DNA from: Cytobacillus pseudoceanisediminis
GTDB taxonomy: Bacteria; Bacillota; Bacilli; Bacillales; Cytobacillaceae
Length of the DNA: 64,000 bases
Assembly (NCBI RefSeq): GCF_023516215.1
Contig: NZ_CP097349.1
Span: 3,753,501 to 3,817,500, forward strand
Direction of reading: 5' to 3'
Positions 27,134 through 35,948 of this stretch are shown piece by piece. The notes under the pieces are model-generated. The model did not search any database. It was not told where the DNA came from and worked only from the letters and a program-made list of their open reading frames with translations. Position numbers and translations under genes: made by a program. Each line of letters starts with the position of its first letter. Position 1 is the stretch's first letter.

Positions 27134-27148
27134 CTTTTCCTGGGAAAT
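27134..27148. promoter_or_regulatory. Candidate operator copy 2 (shared 15-mer)
   Basis: The same cttttcctgggaaat as at 24261-24275, about 70 nt upstream of the ABC/LytTR regulator start. The position fits an autoregulatory operator. Confidence 0.4.
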
Positions 27149-27184
27149 AATAGGGGTATTTGTCGAAAGACCGTTTTCTTCAAA

Positions 27185-27221
27185 CAAAAAAGGGGCATGA
27201 AACCGAATGATTTCATACCCC
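27185..27221 (-). terminator. Terminator of the gatCAB operon
   Basis: GGGGTATGAAA...TTTCATGCCCC hairpin followed by six T on the minus strand, right after the gatB stop. Confidence 0.9.
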
Positions 27222-27230
27222 GATAAATAG

Positions 27231-28657
27231 CTATCTTTTCTGAATTTCCTGCTGCAATAATTTGTTGACAAGCGGCGGGTTGGCCTGTCCTTTTGTGGCT
27301 TTCATGATTTGGCCGACAAGGAAGCCGATCGCTTTTTGTTTTCCATTTTTGAAATCCTCAATCGATTGCGGATTCGCATCAAGCGTTTCTCCGATAATCT
27401 TAAGAAGTGCACCTTCGTCCGAAATCTGAACCAGGCCTTTTTCTTTTACGATTGTTTCCGGATCTCCGCCATTTTCAACCAGTTCTTTGAAAACGGTTTT
27501 GGCAATTTTGGAAGAGATGGTGCCATTTTCTATCAGTTTAATCATGCCGGCAAGTCCCTCTGGTGTCAGAGCTATATCTGTCAGCTCTTTTTGTTCAGCA
27601 TTCAGGTATGCTGACAGTTCACCCATCACCCAGTTGGAAGCCTGCTTTGCGTCAGCTCCTGCTTGGACAGCCGCTTCAAAGAAATCGGATGTTTCTTTCG
27701 TGACTGTCAGGACAGCTGCATCATAAGCAGGAAGCCCAAGTTCTTCAATATAGCGGTTCTTTCTTTGGTCCGGAAGCTCAGGGATCTCAGCACGAATGCG
27801 CTCTTTCCACTCTTCATCAATATGGATATCAAGCAAATCAGGCTCAGGGAAATAACGATAATCATCCGAACCCTCTTTTACCCTCATTAGAATGGTTGTA
27901 TTGGTTGCTTCATCATAGCGCAATGTTTCCTGCTGGATTGTACCGCCTGAACTTAAAATCTCTTCCTGTCGTTTCTCCTCATACTCCAGTCCTTTGCGGA
28001 CAAAGTTAAAGGAGTTCAGGTTCTTAAGCTCTGTCTTTGTGCCAAATTCCTCCTGGCCCACAGGACGAAGGGAGATATTCGCATCACAGCGAAGTGAACC
28101 CTCCTCCATTTTACAGTCAGAAACGCCTGTATACTGGATGATGGACTTTAACTTCTCGAGATATGCGTATGCTTCATTTGGCGTGCGGATATCCGGCTCA
28201 GACACAATCTCAATCAGCGGGGTACCCTGGCGGTTATAGTCTACAAGAGAATATCCTTTAGCATGAGAGAGTTTTCCTGCATCTTCTTCAAGATGGATTC
28301 GCGTAATGCCGATTTTTTCTTATAGCCGTCGACTTCGATCTCAATCCAGCCATGCTCTCCAATTGGCTTATCGAATTGCGAAATCTGGTAGGCTTTTGGG
28401 TTATCCGGGTAAAAATAATTCTTCCGGTCAAATTTGGTGACAGGTGCAATTTCACAATTCAGTGCCATCGCAGCTTTCATTCCGAATTCAACTGCCTTTT
28501 TATTTATGACAGGAAGCACTCCAGGGTAGCCAAGATCGACGACCGTTGTGTTGGAGTTAGGCTCTGCCCCAAAATGGTTTGGGCTTGCCGAGAATATTTT
28601 TGAATCTGTTTTTAGCTCAACGTGTACTTCAAGTCCAATAACCGTTTCGTATTTCAT
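27231..28657 (-). CDS. gatB: Aspartyl/glutamyl-tRNA amidotransferase subunit B, frameshifted
   Basis: GatB activates misacylated Glu-tRNA(Gln) or Asp-tRNA(Asn) for amidation together with GatA and GatC. The frame breaks in a T6 run at 28313-28318; seven restores [20 protein letters not shown] and a 475-residue protein of normal length. Family motifs [39 protein letters not shown] and [10 protein letters not shown] are present. The tail is the YqeY-like helical domain. ATG 28657 follows GGGGGG. As the essential amidotransferase of a Bacillaceae, it is almost certainly intact in the cell, and the break is a sequence error. Confidence 0.9.
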
Positions 28658-28667
28658 GATTCCCCCC

Positions 28668-30125
28668 TTACAGTCCCGGTTTTTGCTTATGGAATTCTGT
28701 AGCCTGCTCAAAAGCATGCGCTACACGGTAAACAGTGCTTTCATCAAAATGCTTTCCGATAATCTGGAGGCCAAGCGGCAATCCATCCGCGAATCCGCAA
28801 GGTACGCTGATTCCAGGTACGCCGGCAAGGTTTACTGGAATTGTCAGAATATCATTTGCGTACATTGTCAGCGGATCAGATGTATTTTCACCAATCTTAA
28901 AGGCAGGAGTTGGTGCTGTCGGTCCAATAATGACATCATATTTTTCAAAAACATTTTCAAAGTCTTGTTTAATCAGTGTACGCACCTTTTGTGCCTTTTT
29001 ATAGTAAGCATCATAATAGCCTGAACTTAAGGCGAATGTACCAAGCATGATGCGGCGTTTCACTTCATCACCAAAGCCTTCTGCACGGGTCTTTTTGTAT
29101 AAATCGATTAAATTCTCAGGATTTGCTGTTCTATAGCCATAGCGTACGCCATCAAAGCGCGCCAGATTTGCCGATGCCTCAGAGGAGGACAGCAGATAAT
29201 ACGTTGCCAGTGCATATTTCGAATGCGGCAGGGAAACTTCCTCCCATGTTGCCCCAAGTTTTTCTAACACTTTCAGGGCGTCCAGTACTGACTGGCGCAC
29301 CTCTTCATTCACACCTTCAGCCAAATACTCTTTCGGTACGGCAATTCTCAGCCCCTTTACATCCCCAGTCAAGCTTTCCGCATAGCTTGGGACCTCAACA
29401 TTTGCTGAAGTAGAATCCATAGGATCCACACCTGAAATTGCCTGAAGCAGATATGCGTTATCTTCAACTGTCCGTGTAATTGGCCCGATTTGGTCCAGAG
29501 ATGAGGCAAACGCGATCAGTCCGAATCTTGATACTCTTCCATATGTAGGCTTTAACCCAACAACTCCGCAATAAGAAGCAGGCTGTCTGATTGAGCCGCC
29601 TGTGTCTGATCCAAGAGAAAATAAAACCTCACCGGCTGCAACAGAAGCAGCAGAACCACCGGAAGATCCCCCGGGAACTCTTTCTAGATTCCATGGATTC
29701 CGGGTTACTTGAAAGCCTGAGTTTTCATTGGATGATCCCATTGCAAATTCATCCATATTCAGTTTACCGATTGTAATGGTTTCAGCATTATGTAATTTGG
29801 ATGCAGCAGTCGCATCATAAATCGGATCAAAGTTTTCAAGGATTTTACTCGCACTGGTGGTGCGCAGCCCCTTCGTTACGATGTTATCCTTCACGCCGAT
29901 TGGCATACCGAACAAAAGGCCTTTTGCCTCGTCTGTTCCAATTTTCCCATCCATTCTTTTAGCTGCTTCACGGGCTTTTTCTTCATCAAGCGTCAAGAAA
30001 GCCTGTACTTTATCTTCAACTTCACCGATTCGCTTGTACGATTCGCTGACAAGGTCGGTAACCGTGATTTCTTTCTTATGTAAAAGCTGATGAAGTTCCG
30101 ATACCTTATGGTCAAATAAACTCAC
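28668..30125 (-). CDS. gatA: Aspartyl/glutamyl-tRNA amidotransferase subunit A
   Basis: This amidase-signature enzyme of about 485 residues supplies ammonia from glutamine. The glycine/serine-rich catalytic region is clear ([25 protein letters not shown] holds the Ser-cisSer pair and [12 protein letters not shown]). The catalytic Lys is in [11 protein letters not shown]. The start is uncertain within 3 nt: GGGAGGGG is better spaced for GTG at 30125 (giving [11 protein letters not shown] as in relatives) than for ATG at 30128. It follows gatC by 13 nt and precedes gatB by 10 nt, the standard gatCAB operon. Confidence 0.93.
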   Translation of the reverse strand: MSLFDHKVSELHQLLHKKEITVTDLVSESYKRIGEVEDKVQAFLTLDEEKAREAAKRMDGKIGTDEAKGLLFGMPIGVKDNIVTKGLRTTSASKILENFDPIYDATAASKLHNAETITIGKLNMDEFAMGSSNENSGFQVTRNPWNLERVPGGSSGGSAASVAAGEVLFSLGSDTGGSIRQPASYCGVVGLKPTYGRVSRFGLIAFASSLDQIGPITRTVEDNAYLLQAISGVDPMDSTSANVEVPSYAESLTGDVKGLRIAVPKEYLAEGVNEEVRQSVLDALKVLEKLGATWEEVSLPHSKYALATYYLLSSSEASANLARFDGVRYGYRTANPENLIDLYKKTRAEGFGDEVKRRIMLGTFALSSGYYDAYYKKAQKVRTLIKQDFENVFEKYDVIIGPTAPTPAFKIGENTSDPLTMYANDILTIPVNLAGVPGISVPCGFADGLPLGLQIIGKHFDESTVYRVAHAFEQATEFHKQKPGL

Positions 30126-30138
30126 CATTTTCCCCTCC

Positions 30139-30429
30139 CTATTCAATAATAGACGGCACTTTTATATAGCCATCCTGATGTTCCGGCGCATTTTTCAGAA
30201 CTTCTTCCTGTGGAAGCCCCTTATTTGCCTTATCTTCTCTCAATACATTCTTCATATCAAGAACATGGGATGTTGGTTCAACATGGTCTGTATCAAGCTC
30301 ATTCAGCAGTTCGGCAAATGAAATCATCTTGTCCAGCTGTTCGGTGTATGCAACAGCTTCTTCCTCAGTCATTGCAAGTCGCGCCAGGTGTGCAACATGC
30401 TTAACCTGATCTATTGAAATTCTCGACAT
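30139..30429 (-). CDS. gatC: Aspartyl/glutamyl-tRNA amidotransferase subunit C
   Basis: GatC (96 residues) wraps around GatA and stabilises the GatCAB complex. Visible signature: [20 protein letters not shown] and the late [16 protein letters not shown]. The ATG at 30429 has GGAGGTG 7 nt upstream, which decides it against the longer frame from 30468. First gene of the gatCAB operon. Confidence 0.93.
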   Translation of the reverse strand: MSRISIDQVKHVAHLARLAMTEEEAVAYTEQLDKMISFAELLNELDTDHVEPTSHVLDMKNVLREDKANKGLPQEEVLKNAPEHQDGYIKVPSIIE

Positions 30430-30652
30430 TAATGCCACCTCCAAAAATTGAATACTGTCAATGCACAATTATTATGATCATACCAAACTTTCGCGCGTTA
30501 AAGCAATACGCGCACGCCAGCTGGCTTAGCAATCTTCTGCTTATTTTACCATGAGTTCAGTGAATTGTGTGTTTGCTTCTCTTTTTAGAGGATAAATGAA
30601 AAGCGAAACCGAATAAATGGGGGTTGCGGTAATAAATACAGGAGGTGCGATT

Positions 30653-31039
30653 ATGGAATTTTTCCGATTTGATTTGGATGTCAGCAGGGAAATTGCCCAA
30701 TTCAGCAGCCACAATGCCAGCATCACCCCGATTATCCGAAACAAAACAGCTACAGTTGGGTGTATCCACCTGAAGGATAATAGTGTTTTAGGCATGCATC
30801 CGGCAGCTTGTCCCCAGCTATTTCTCATCGTTGACGGCGAAGGATGGGTTAAAACTGCTGGCGGTGAGCAAATTGCAGTCCAAAAAGGAACCGCTGTTTA
30901 TTGGTCTGAAGGTGAGGAACATGAATCAGGCTCTTACCTTGGCATGACTGCAATTGTGATTGAAGGTCCTGATTTGGATCCCCATCTGTACCTGAAGGGC
31001 CTTCGAATAGATAGCGGAACACCTCGCATGGGCCGGTAA
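30653..31039 (+). CDS. Small cupin-domain protein
   Basis: This single-domain cupin of 128 residues shows the beta-barrel motifs GMHPAACPQLFLIVDGEGW and KKGTAVYWSEGEEHES-like positions (metal-type histidines partly replaced). Its role is unknown; such proteins are often small sugar-epimerase-like or sensor folds. The ATG at 30653 has GGAGGTG 7 nt upstream. The stop codon is formed inside the first unit of periodic array D. Transcribed toward the convergent yueI gene. Confidence 0.75.
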   Translation: MEFFRFDLDVSREIAQFSSHNASITPIIRNKTATVGCIHLKDNSVLGMHPAACPQLFLIVDGEGWVKTAGGEQIAVQKGTAVYWSEGEEHESGSYLGMTAIVIEGPDLDPHLYLKGLRIDSGTPRMGR

Positions 31040-31085
31040 GTGCTGAATTTTGGCCGGTAAATCCCGTATTTCGGCCGGTATTGTG
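31031..31085. repeat. 21-bp periodic array D (core GGCCGGTAAA)
   Basis: Units start at 31031, 31052 and 31073 (exact 21-bp spacing), each opening with GGCCGGTA. The stop codon TAA of the cupin gene is part of the first core. The same core occurs in inverted orientation in array E at 53394-53519. Confidence 0.8.
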
Positions 31086-31096
31086 GTGCTTTCCTC

Positions 31097-31558
31097 TCAA
31101 AATAGAGCAGCGCTGAAGACGCTGCTCATTTCCGCTTGAATAGTTTGGCAAATAGGCCGCCCTTTTTTCTTTTTTGCTTCTGCTTTGACCGTTTTCCTCT
31201 CCACGAAAATTTCCGGTTTATCAATCGCATAGTCATAGGCTAGAACCAGCCCGATCTCTGAATTATGATCTTTATTGGTGACGATTGTATATTCGACCTT
31301 ATAGGTTGAGGCAAGCTTTATATATTTTGATAAATAGGAGTAGCTCATATTCCCATTTAGATAAAGATGAGCCTTGCTGTTGGCTTTAAGGGCCTCTTCC
31401 ACCTGCGGATAGATTCCATCTTCCCTTATCTGCGGCTGCTTCAAGGCAATGACCACCCTCTCCCGAAGCGAGCCAAGAAACTTGCGGCGTTCATCAGGCT
31501 TGGTCTGCTTTTGTCCATGAATCCCCTGTTGAAGATAATCATCTATATTTTCAGCCAA
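31097..31558 (-). CDS. yueI: YueI-family protein (DUF1694)
   Basis: This member of DUF1694 has about 153 residues and no known function. Motifs: NIDDYLQQGIHGQKQTKPDE, then FLGSLRERVVIAL, and a conserved YTIVTNKDHNSEIGLVLAYD. Frames extend upstream to 31597, but TTG at 31558 has GGAGG 8 nt before it and gives a start (xAENIDDYLQQG) matching B. subtilis YueI. The C-terminus carries a lysine-rich KAEAKKKKGRP stretch and overlaps a hairpin. Confidence 0.75.
   Translation of the reverse strand: MAENIDDYLQQGIHGQKQTKPDERRKFLGSLRERVVIALKQPQIREDGIYPQVEEALKANSKAHLYLNGNMSYSYLSKYIKLASTYKVEYTIVTNKDHNSEIGLVLAYDYAIDKPEIFVERKTVKAEAKKKKGRPICQTIQAEMSSVFSAALF
31105..31127. terminator. Hairpin between cupin and yueI
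   Basis: An 8-bp GC stem GAGCAGCG/CGCTGCTC lies between the convergent genes, overlapping the 3' end of yueI. T-runs are short on both sides, so it may be a weak bidirectional terminator. Confidence 0.45.
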
Positions 31559-31763
31559 TTGTACATCCTCCATCCTTATATGACTCAATGCTTCCATTGT
31601 ATTCAGTATTACGTCCTATTTCAAATTTCGCCTATATAATATGTATGTTTTTGCAGCATGTACTGTGCTTGCCCCTTAAGCAAAAAAATACCCCCTTCCA
31701 GGAAGAGAGGTTCAAAATAGGAGAATATGCAGGTAAGAAATCAAGTTTACATACGGGTAGAAT

Positions 31764-33053
31764 TTAAGCTTCCTGCTTTTCAGTAAATTGTTCTTCCTCA
31801 GTGGATCCTTTCAAAGCAGTTGTCGAGGATGTTCCTCCAGTAATGACCATGGAAACCTGGTCAAAATAGCCGGTACCCACTTCACGCTGATGTCTTGTCG
31901 CCGTGTAGCCATGTGTTTCGCTGGCAAACTCGGCCTGCTGCAGTTCAGAGTACGCTGCCATTCCGCGGTCTTTATAGCCGCGAGCCAGTTCAAACATGCT
32001 ATGGTTTAGCGCATGGAATCCTGCCAAAGTAACAAACTGGAACTTATAGCCCATTTTGCCGAGCTCAACCTGGAATTTTGCAATCGTTTCGTCATCGAGC
32101 TTTTTCTTCCAATTGAATGAAGGAGAGCAATTATACGCTAACAGCTTGCCAGGGAATTTTTCATGGATTGCTTCAGCAAAGCGTCTCGCTTCATCAAGAT
32201 CCGGTTCTGATGTTTCACACCATACCAGGTCTGCATAAGGAGCATACGCCAATCCCCGAGCGATCGCTTGGTCAAGACCTGCCTTTGTACGGAAGAAACC
32301 TTCAGGTGTGCGTTCCCCAGTAATGAAAGGTGAATCACAAGGGTCCACATCGCTGGTTATTAAGTCTGCAGCGTTGGCATCAGTCCGTGCGACAATGACA
32401 GTCGGCACGCCCATAACATCCGCTGCCAATCTTGCAGAAATTAAATTCTTAACAGCAGTCTGGGTAGGCAGTAAAACCTTTCCGCCAAGGTGGCCGCATT
32501 TCTTCTCAGAAGATAGCTGGTCCTCAAAGTGTACTCCGCCGGCACCCGATTCAATCATGCCTTTCATAAGTTCAAATACATTAAGCTGGCCGCCGAATCC
32601 TGCTTCCGCATCTGCTACAATCGGAGCGAACCAGTCAATGGAATGATCCCCTTCCATATGATGAATCTGGTCAGCTCGCTGAAGGGCCTGATTAATTCGT
32701 TTTACAACACTCGGAACACTGTTGGCCGGATATAGACTTTGGTCCGGGTACATATTTCCGGACAGATTCGCATCTGCAGCAACCTGCCAGCCGCTTAAGT
32801 ATATGGCCTTCAGCCCTGCCTTAACCTGCTGGACAGCCTGGTTTCCCGTTAACGCCCCTAATGCATTGACGAAGTCTTCTTCATTCACAAGCTTCCACAG
32901 CTTCTCTGCACCACGGCGCGCTAATGTATGTTCAATATCAATTGACCCTCTTAATTTAATGACTTCCTCAGCCGTATACGGTCTTTCTACTCCATTCCAG
33001 CGTTCATCCATTTCCCAGCTTTCCTGTAACTGACGCACTCTTTCATCTGCCAT
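31764..33053 (-). CDS. aceA: Isocitrate lyase
   Basis: AceA splits isocitrate into succinate and glyoxylate, the entry to the glyoxylate bypass for growth on acetate or fatty acids. The catalytic signature [17 protein letters not shown] holds the active-site Cys. PEP-mutase-fold motifs are clear: [26 protein letters not shown] and [12 protein letters not shown]. Length is 429 residues, normal for Bacillales. ATG after AAGGAGG. No malate synthase gene is adjacent. The upstream region (33054-33582) is shared with the putP unit and holds an inverted repeat. Confidence 0.95.
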   Translation of the reverse strand: MADERVRQLQESWEMDERWNGVERPYTAEEVIKLRGSIDIEHTLARRGAEKLWKLVNEEDFVNALGALTGNQAVQQVKAGLKAIYLSGWQVAADANLSGNMYPDQSLYPANSVPSVVKRINQALQRADQIHHMEGDHSIDWFAPIVADAEAGFGGQLNVFELMKGMIESGAGGVHFEDQLSSEKKCGHLGGKVLLPTQTAVKNLISARLAADVMGVPTVIVARTDANAADLITSDVDPCDSPFITGERTPEGFFRTKAGLDQAIARGLAYAPYADLVWCETSEPDLDEARRFAEAIHEKFPGKLLAYNCSPSFNWKKKLDDETIAKFQVELGKMGYKFQFVTLAGFHALNHSMFELARGYKDRGMAAYSELQQAEFASETHGYTATRHQREVGTGYFDQVSMVITGGTSSTTALKGSTEEEQFTEKQEA

Positions 33054-33582
33054 TTGATTAAATCCTCCTTTTAATTTAGAAAATCATCATTTGAGCAAAA
33101 TCCCAGTTGCACTGCATTTCTGTATCACAACAGGTATTAAATTATTAGCTGTTATGATATAAGTCTAAGTTGTTATAAAACAATTGATAATCTATGTTTT
33201 GTATTATATAACAGAGATTTCTTAATGGGAACCCTTTTTTAAAAAAATTTTCAAAATTTACCGCTAATTCTCTAATCTATCCAATAAAATAGCTCTTTTC
33301 GCCAACTTAATTTTATAAATTTAGATGAATAGATATGTTGATATATGTGATATAACAGCAAATTAATGCGAAATAACGTATTTTTATACATTCTTATCTT
33401 TATAGCTTACAAGGTTTTTTGTCCCTCAACCTTTATTATGTTATGATAATAAACGTCTTTTCAAAGTGGACCATTCCCCAAACCGATTTTTCCACAAACA
33501 CAAAACTGCATGTTACTGTATAAAAGGAACTTTTCCACGTATGTTTTAATGGGGACATAAATAGAAAAATGGGGGTGAACAT
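33054..33582. other. Divergent control region of aceA and putP
   Basis: This 529-nt AT-rich stretch separates the divergent aceA and putP units, and no gene is seen before 33583. It contains an inverted repeat at 33172-33212, described separately, and several TATAAT-like boxes that cannot be assigned to one promoter. Confidence 0.5.
33172..33212. promoter_or_regulatory. Imperfect inverted repeat upstream of aceA
   Basis: GTTATA-AAACA (33172-33182) mirrors TGTTT...TATAAC (33195-33212), about 120 nt before the aceA start. It could be an operator for carbon-source control; no known box matches. Confidence 0.35.
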
Positions 33583-33681
33583 ATGGATTTCACTATGGCG
33601 ACGTGGCTTTGGCTTCTTATTCCAATGCCATTATTGATCGTACTATCAGGCATCTCATATTTTGTTGAAAGGAGAGGATAA
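33583..33681 (+). CDS. Symporter small accessory protein (32 aa)
   Basis: A short real gene: 32 residues forming one membrane helix (TWLWLLIPMPLLIVLSGISY) with a charged end FVERRG. A GGGGGTG site lies about 6 nt before the ATG, and the stop is 6 nt before the putP start, so the two are cotranslated. Very small membrane proteins next to sodium symporters are known in Bacillales as symporter small accessory proteins; the name is from memory of such annotations. It probably binds the adjacent transporter. Confidence 0.75.
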   Translation: MDFTMATWLWLLIPMPLLIVLSGISYFVERRG

Positions 33682-33687
33682 ATAAGT

Positions 33688-35157
33688 ATGGATATAAATA
33701 TACCAACTTTAATTGCCATTATTGTTTATCTGGTCGGCATGCTGCTGATTGGCGTGCTTGCAGCCAGAATGACTAAAGATTTATCTGATTATGTTTTAGG
33801 CGGACGAGGGCTTGGAGCTGGAGTTGCAGCCTTGAGTGCCGGAGCTTCTGATATGAGCGGATGGTTAATGCTGGGATTGCCTGGAGCTGTTTACTTAGGC
33901 GGTATGGGTGAAATATGGCTTCCTATCGGTCTGGCAGCCGGTGCCTATCTGAATTGGCAGTTTGTTGCTAAGCCACTGCGTGTCTACACAGAAGTAGCCA
34001 ACGATTCGATTACAGTTCCCGGGTATTTTGAAAACCGGTTCCATGATACTTCAAAATTGCTGCGGGTAGTTTCTGCAATCGTCATATTAGTCTTTTTCAC
34101 TTTCTATACTTCTTCCAGCCTGGTCGGCGGTGCCATTCTATTAGAAAATTCATTCGGGATGGATTATACACTCGCTCTTTGGGTCGGAGCTGCTGTCATT
34201 TTGTCATACACATTATTTGGCGGCTTCCTTGCAGCCAGCTGGACAGACTTTATTCAAGGCATCTTAATGTTCTTAGCCTTGATTATCATTCCGATTACAG
34301 CGATTCAGGAGCTTGGCGGTTGGAATGAAACACTAGATCAGATCAGCGCGATAGATCCAACACATTTAGATGTTGCTTCAGGAGCCACTTTTGTTGGCGT
34401 AGTTTCCCTGCTGGCATGGGGGCTTGGCTACTTTGGACAGCCGCATATCCTTGTCCGCTTTATGGGATTAAAATCAACAAACGACGTTCCAAAAGCCCGC
34501 TTGATCGGTATGACGTGGATGGTTCTTTCGTTATTTGGAGCTCTGTTTGTAGGGTTTGCCGGCATCGCCTATTTTGCAGATGCACCGCTTGCCAATTCTG
34601 AAACAGTATTCATCATGTTTTCACAGGTACTATTTAATCCATGGGTAGCTGGATTCTTATTAGCAGCCATTCTCTCAGCAATCATGAGCACAGTTGACTC
34701 TCAATTGCTCGTTTCTTCAAGTGCACTGGCGCAGGATTTTTATAAATCCATCTTTAGAAGAAATGCTTCCAAAAAGGAAGAAATGATTGTTGGCAGAATT
34801 GCTGTACTGGGCATTGCCATTATTGCCATCTTCTTAGGGTATAACCCAGAAAGCAAGGTGTTGGAACTTGTCAGTTATGCTTGGGCCGGATTTGGTGCAG
34901 CCTTCGGGCCAGTTATCATCCTGAGCCTGTTCTGGAAGCGCATGACACGGAATGGCGCCCTTGCCGGCATTATTGTTGGTGCCGTAACAGTAATTGTTTG
35001 GGCACAGCTTACCGGCGGACTGTTTGATTTGTATGAATTGGCGCCCGGCTTCCTATTTGCAGGTCTAGCGATTATCATCGTCAGCCTTCTGGATAAAGCA
35101 CCTTCAAAGGAAGTTCAGGAGCAGTACAATCAATATAAGTCTGTCCTTAAAAATTAA
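33688..35157 (+). CDS. putP: Sodium/proline symporter (PutP/OpuE family)
   Basis: The protein has 489 residues with about 13 membrane helices of the SSS family. Marks include DYVLGGRGLG, GASDMSGWLMLGLPGAVY (sodium and proline site region), YGYFGQPH-like GLGYFGQPHILVRFMG and STVDSQLLVSSSALAQD. It imports proline with sodium, for catabolism (PutP) or osmoprotection (OpuE). Location close to rocA favours a catabolic role, whereas the position between ligA and gatCAB matches opuE of B. subtilis. The two cannot be separated from sequence alone. AGGAGAGG precedes the start. Confidence 0.9.
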   Translation: MDINIPTLIAIIVYLVGMLLIGVLAARMTKDLSDYVLGGRGLGAGVAALSAGASDMSGWLMLGLPGAVYLGGMGEIWLPIGLAAGAYLNWQFVAKPLRVYTEVANDSITVPGYFENRFHDTSKLLRVVSAIVILVFFTFYTSSSLVGGAILLENSFGMDYTLALWVGAAVILSYTLFGGFLAASWTDFIQGILMFLALIIIPITAIQELGGWNETLDQISAIDPTHLDVASGATFVGVVSLLAWGLGYFGQPHILVRFMGLKSTNDVPKARLIGMTWMVLSLFGALFVGFAGIAYFADAPLANSETVFIMFSQVLFNPWVAGFLLAAILSAIMSTVDSQLLVSSSALAQDFYKSIFRRNASKKEEMIVGRIAVLGIAIIAIFLGYNPESKVLELVSYAWAGFGAAFGPVIILSLFWKRMTRNGALAGIIVGAVTVIVWAQLTGGLFDLYELAPGFLFAGLAIIIVSLLDKAPSKEVQEQYNQYKSVLKN

Positions 35158-35164
35158 TTGCAGC

Positions 35165-35194
35165 AACCCTCTTCCTTTGTGGAGAGGGTTTTTT
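35165..35194 (+). terminator. Terminator of putP
   Basis: AACCCTCT/AGAGGGTT hairpin followed by six T on the plus strand, immediately after the stop codon. Confidence 0.9.
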
Positions 35195-35281
35195 GTATGT
35201 CTGTCGTTCATCCATACAATTACAGGCTTGAGCCGGGAATCAATATTTTGTGTTGCCGGCTTAATTACAAAGCAGGAATCA

Positions 35282-35833
35282 TTAAATTACTTCTGCTCCA
35301 AGCGTATTTGCAAAATGCCTTAAGGCCCACTGATGACCCTCCTGATCAAATGAAGCAACAGCATCTTTATAAATCACTATTTTAAACCCTTTATTATAAG
35401 CATCGACTGCTGTATGAAGCACGCAAATGTCTGTGCATACACCGACCAGGTGCACCTCCTCAACACCGCGTTCCCTCAGTTTTATCTCGAGATCGGTTCC
35501 TGCAAATGCAGAATATCTTGTTTTGTCCATGAAATAAACATTTTCAGCGTCTTTGTTTGTTTCATAAATCTGCTGCAATAAACCGTACAGATTTCTTCCC
35601 TCCGTGTTCCTGATATTATGCGGCGGAAATAATTTTGTTTCTGGGTGATGGATGTCTCCTTCATCATGAACATCAATAGCAAAAACAGTGAAATGCCCAC
35701 TCGCGATAAACTCTCCTGTAAGGTCCGCGATCTTCTTTTCCAGCAGCTGTCCAGGCTTACCGCATGTCAGGGCACCGCCTTCCGCTACAAAATCATTTGT
35801 GTAATCGATATTAATCAAAGCTTTGTTTGGCAT
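35282..35833 (-). CDS. Nicotinamidase-like cysteine hydrolase (isochorismatase fold)
   Basis: This 183-residue enzyme belongs to the PncA/isochorismatase superfamily. The catalytic Asp lies in NIDYTNDFVAEGGAL, the Lys is in DKTRYSAFAGTDLE, and the nucleophile Cys is in VHLVGVCTDICVLHTA. Metal-binding histidines are probably in DVHDEGDIHHPET. It likely deamidates nicotinamide or a related amide for NAD salvage. The frame is open to 36139, but the ATG at 35833 is preceded by GGAGTGA 7 nt upstream and matches relatives. It follows rocA on the same strand, separated by a terminator. Confidence 0.88.
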   Translation of the reverse strand: MPNKALINIDYTNDFVAEGGALTCGKPGQLLEKKIADLTGEFIASGHFTVFAIDVHDEGDIHHPETKLFPPHNIRNTEGRNLYGLLQQIYETNKDAENVYFMDKTRYSAFAGTDLEIKLRERGVEEVHLVGVCTDICVLHTAVDAYNKGFKIVIYKDAVASFDQEGHQWALRHFANTLGAEVI

Positions 35834-35896
35834 TTTCGCATCACTCCAATCTATAGGCTTATTTTCATCATATACTTCAAAGTCCTGAATATCCAA

Positions 35897-35928
35897 TAAA
35901 AAAGGAACAGCAACCAAGTTGCTGTTCC
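35897..35928 (-). terminator. Terminator of rocA/pruA
   Basis: GGAACAGCAAC/GTTGCTGTTCC stem (35904-35928) followed by six T on the minus strand. Confidence 0.9.
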
Positions 35929-35948
35929 CGCCTCCAATCGGAGGTTTA

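Noticed and set aside
28313..28318. Programmed frameshift in gatB
   Set aside because: No slippery heptamer with a downstream structure is evident, and identical single-base deficits in many unrelated genes point to sequence error.
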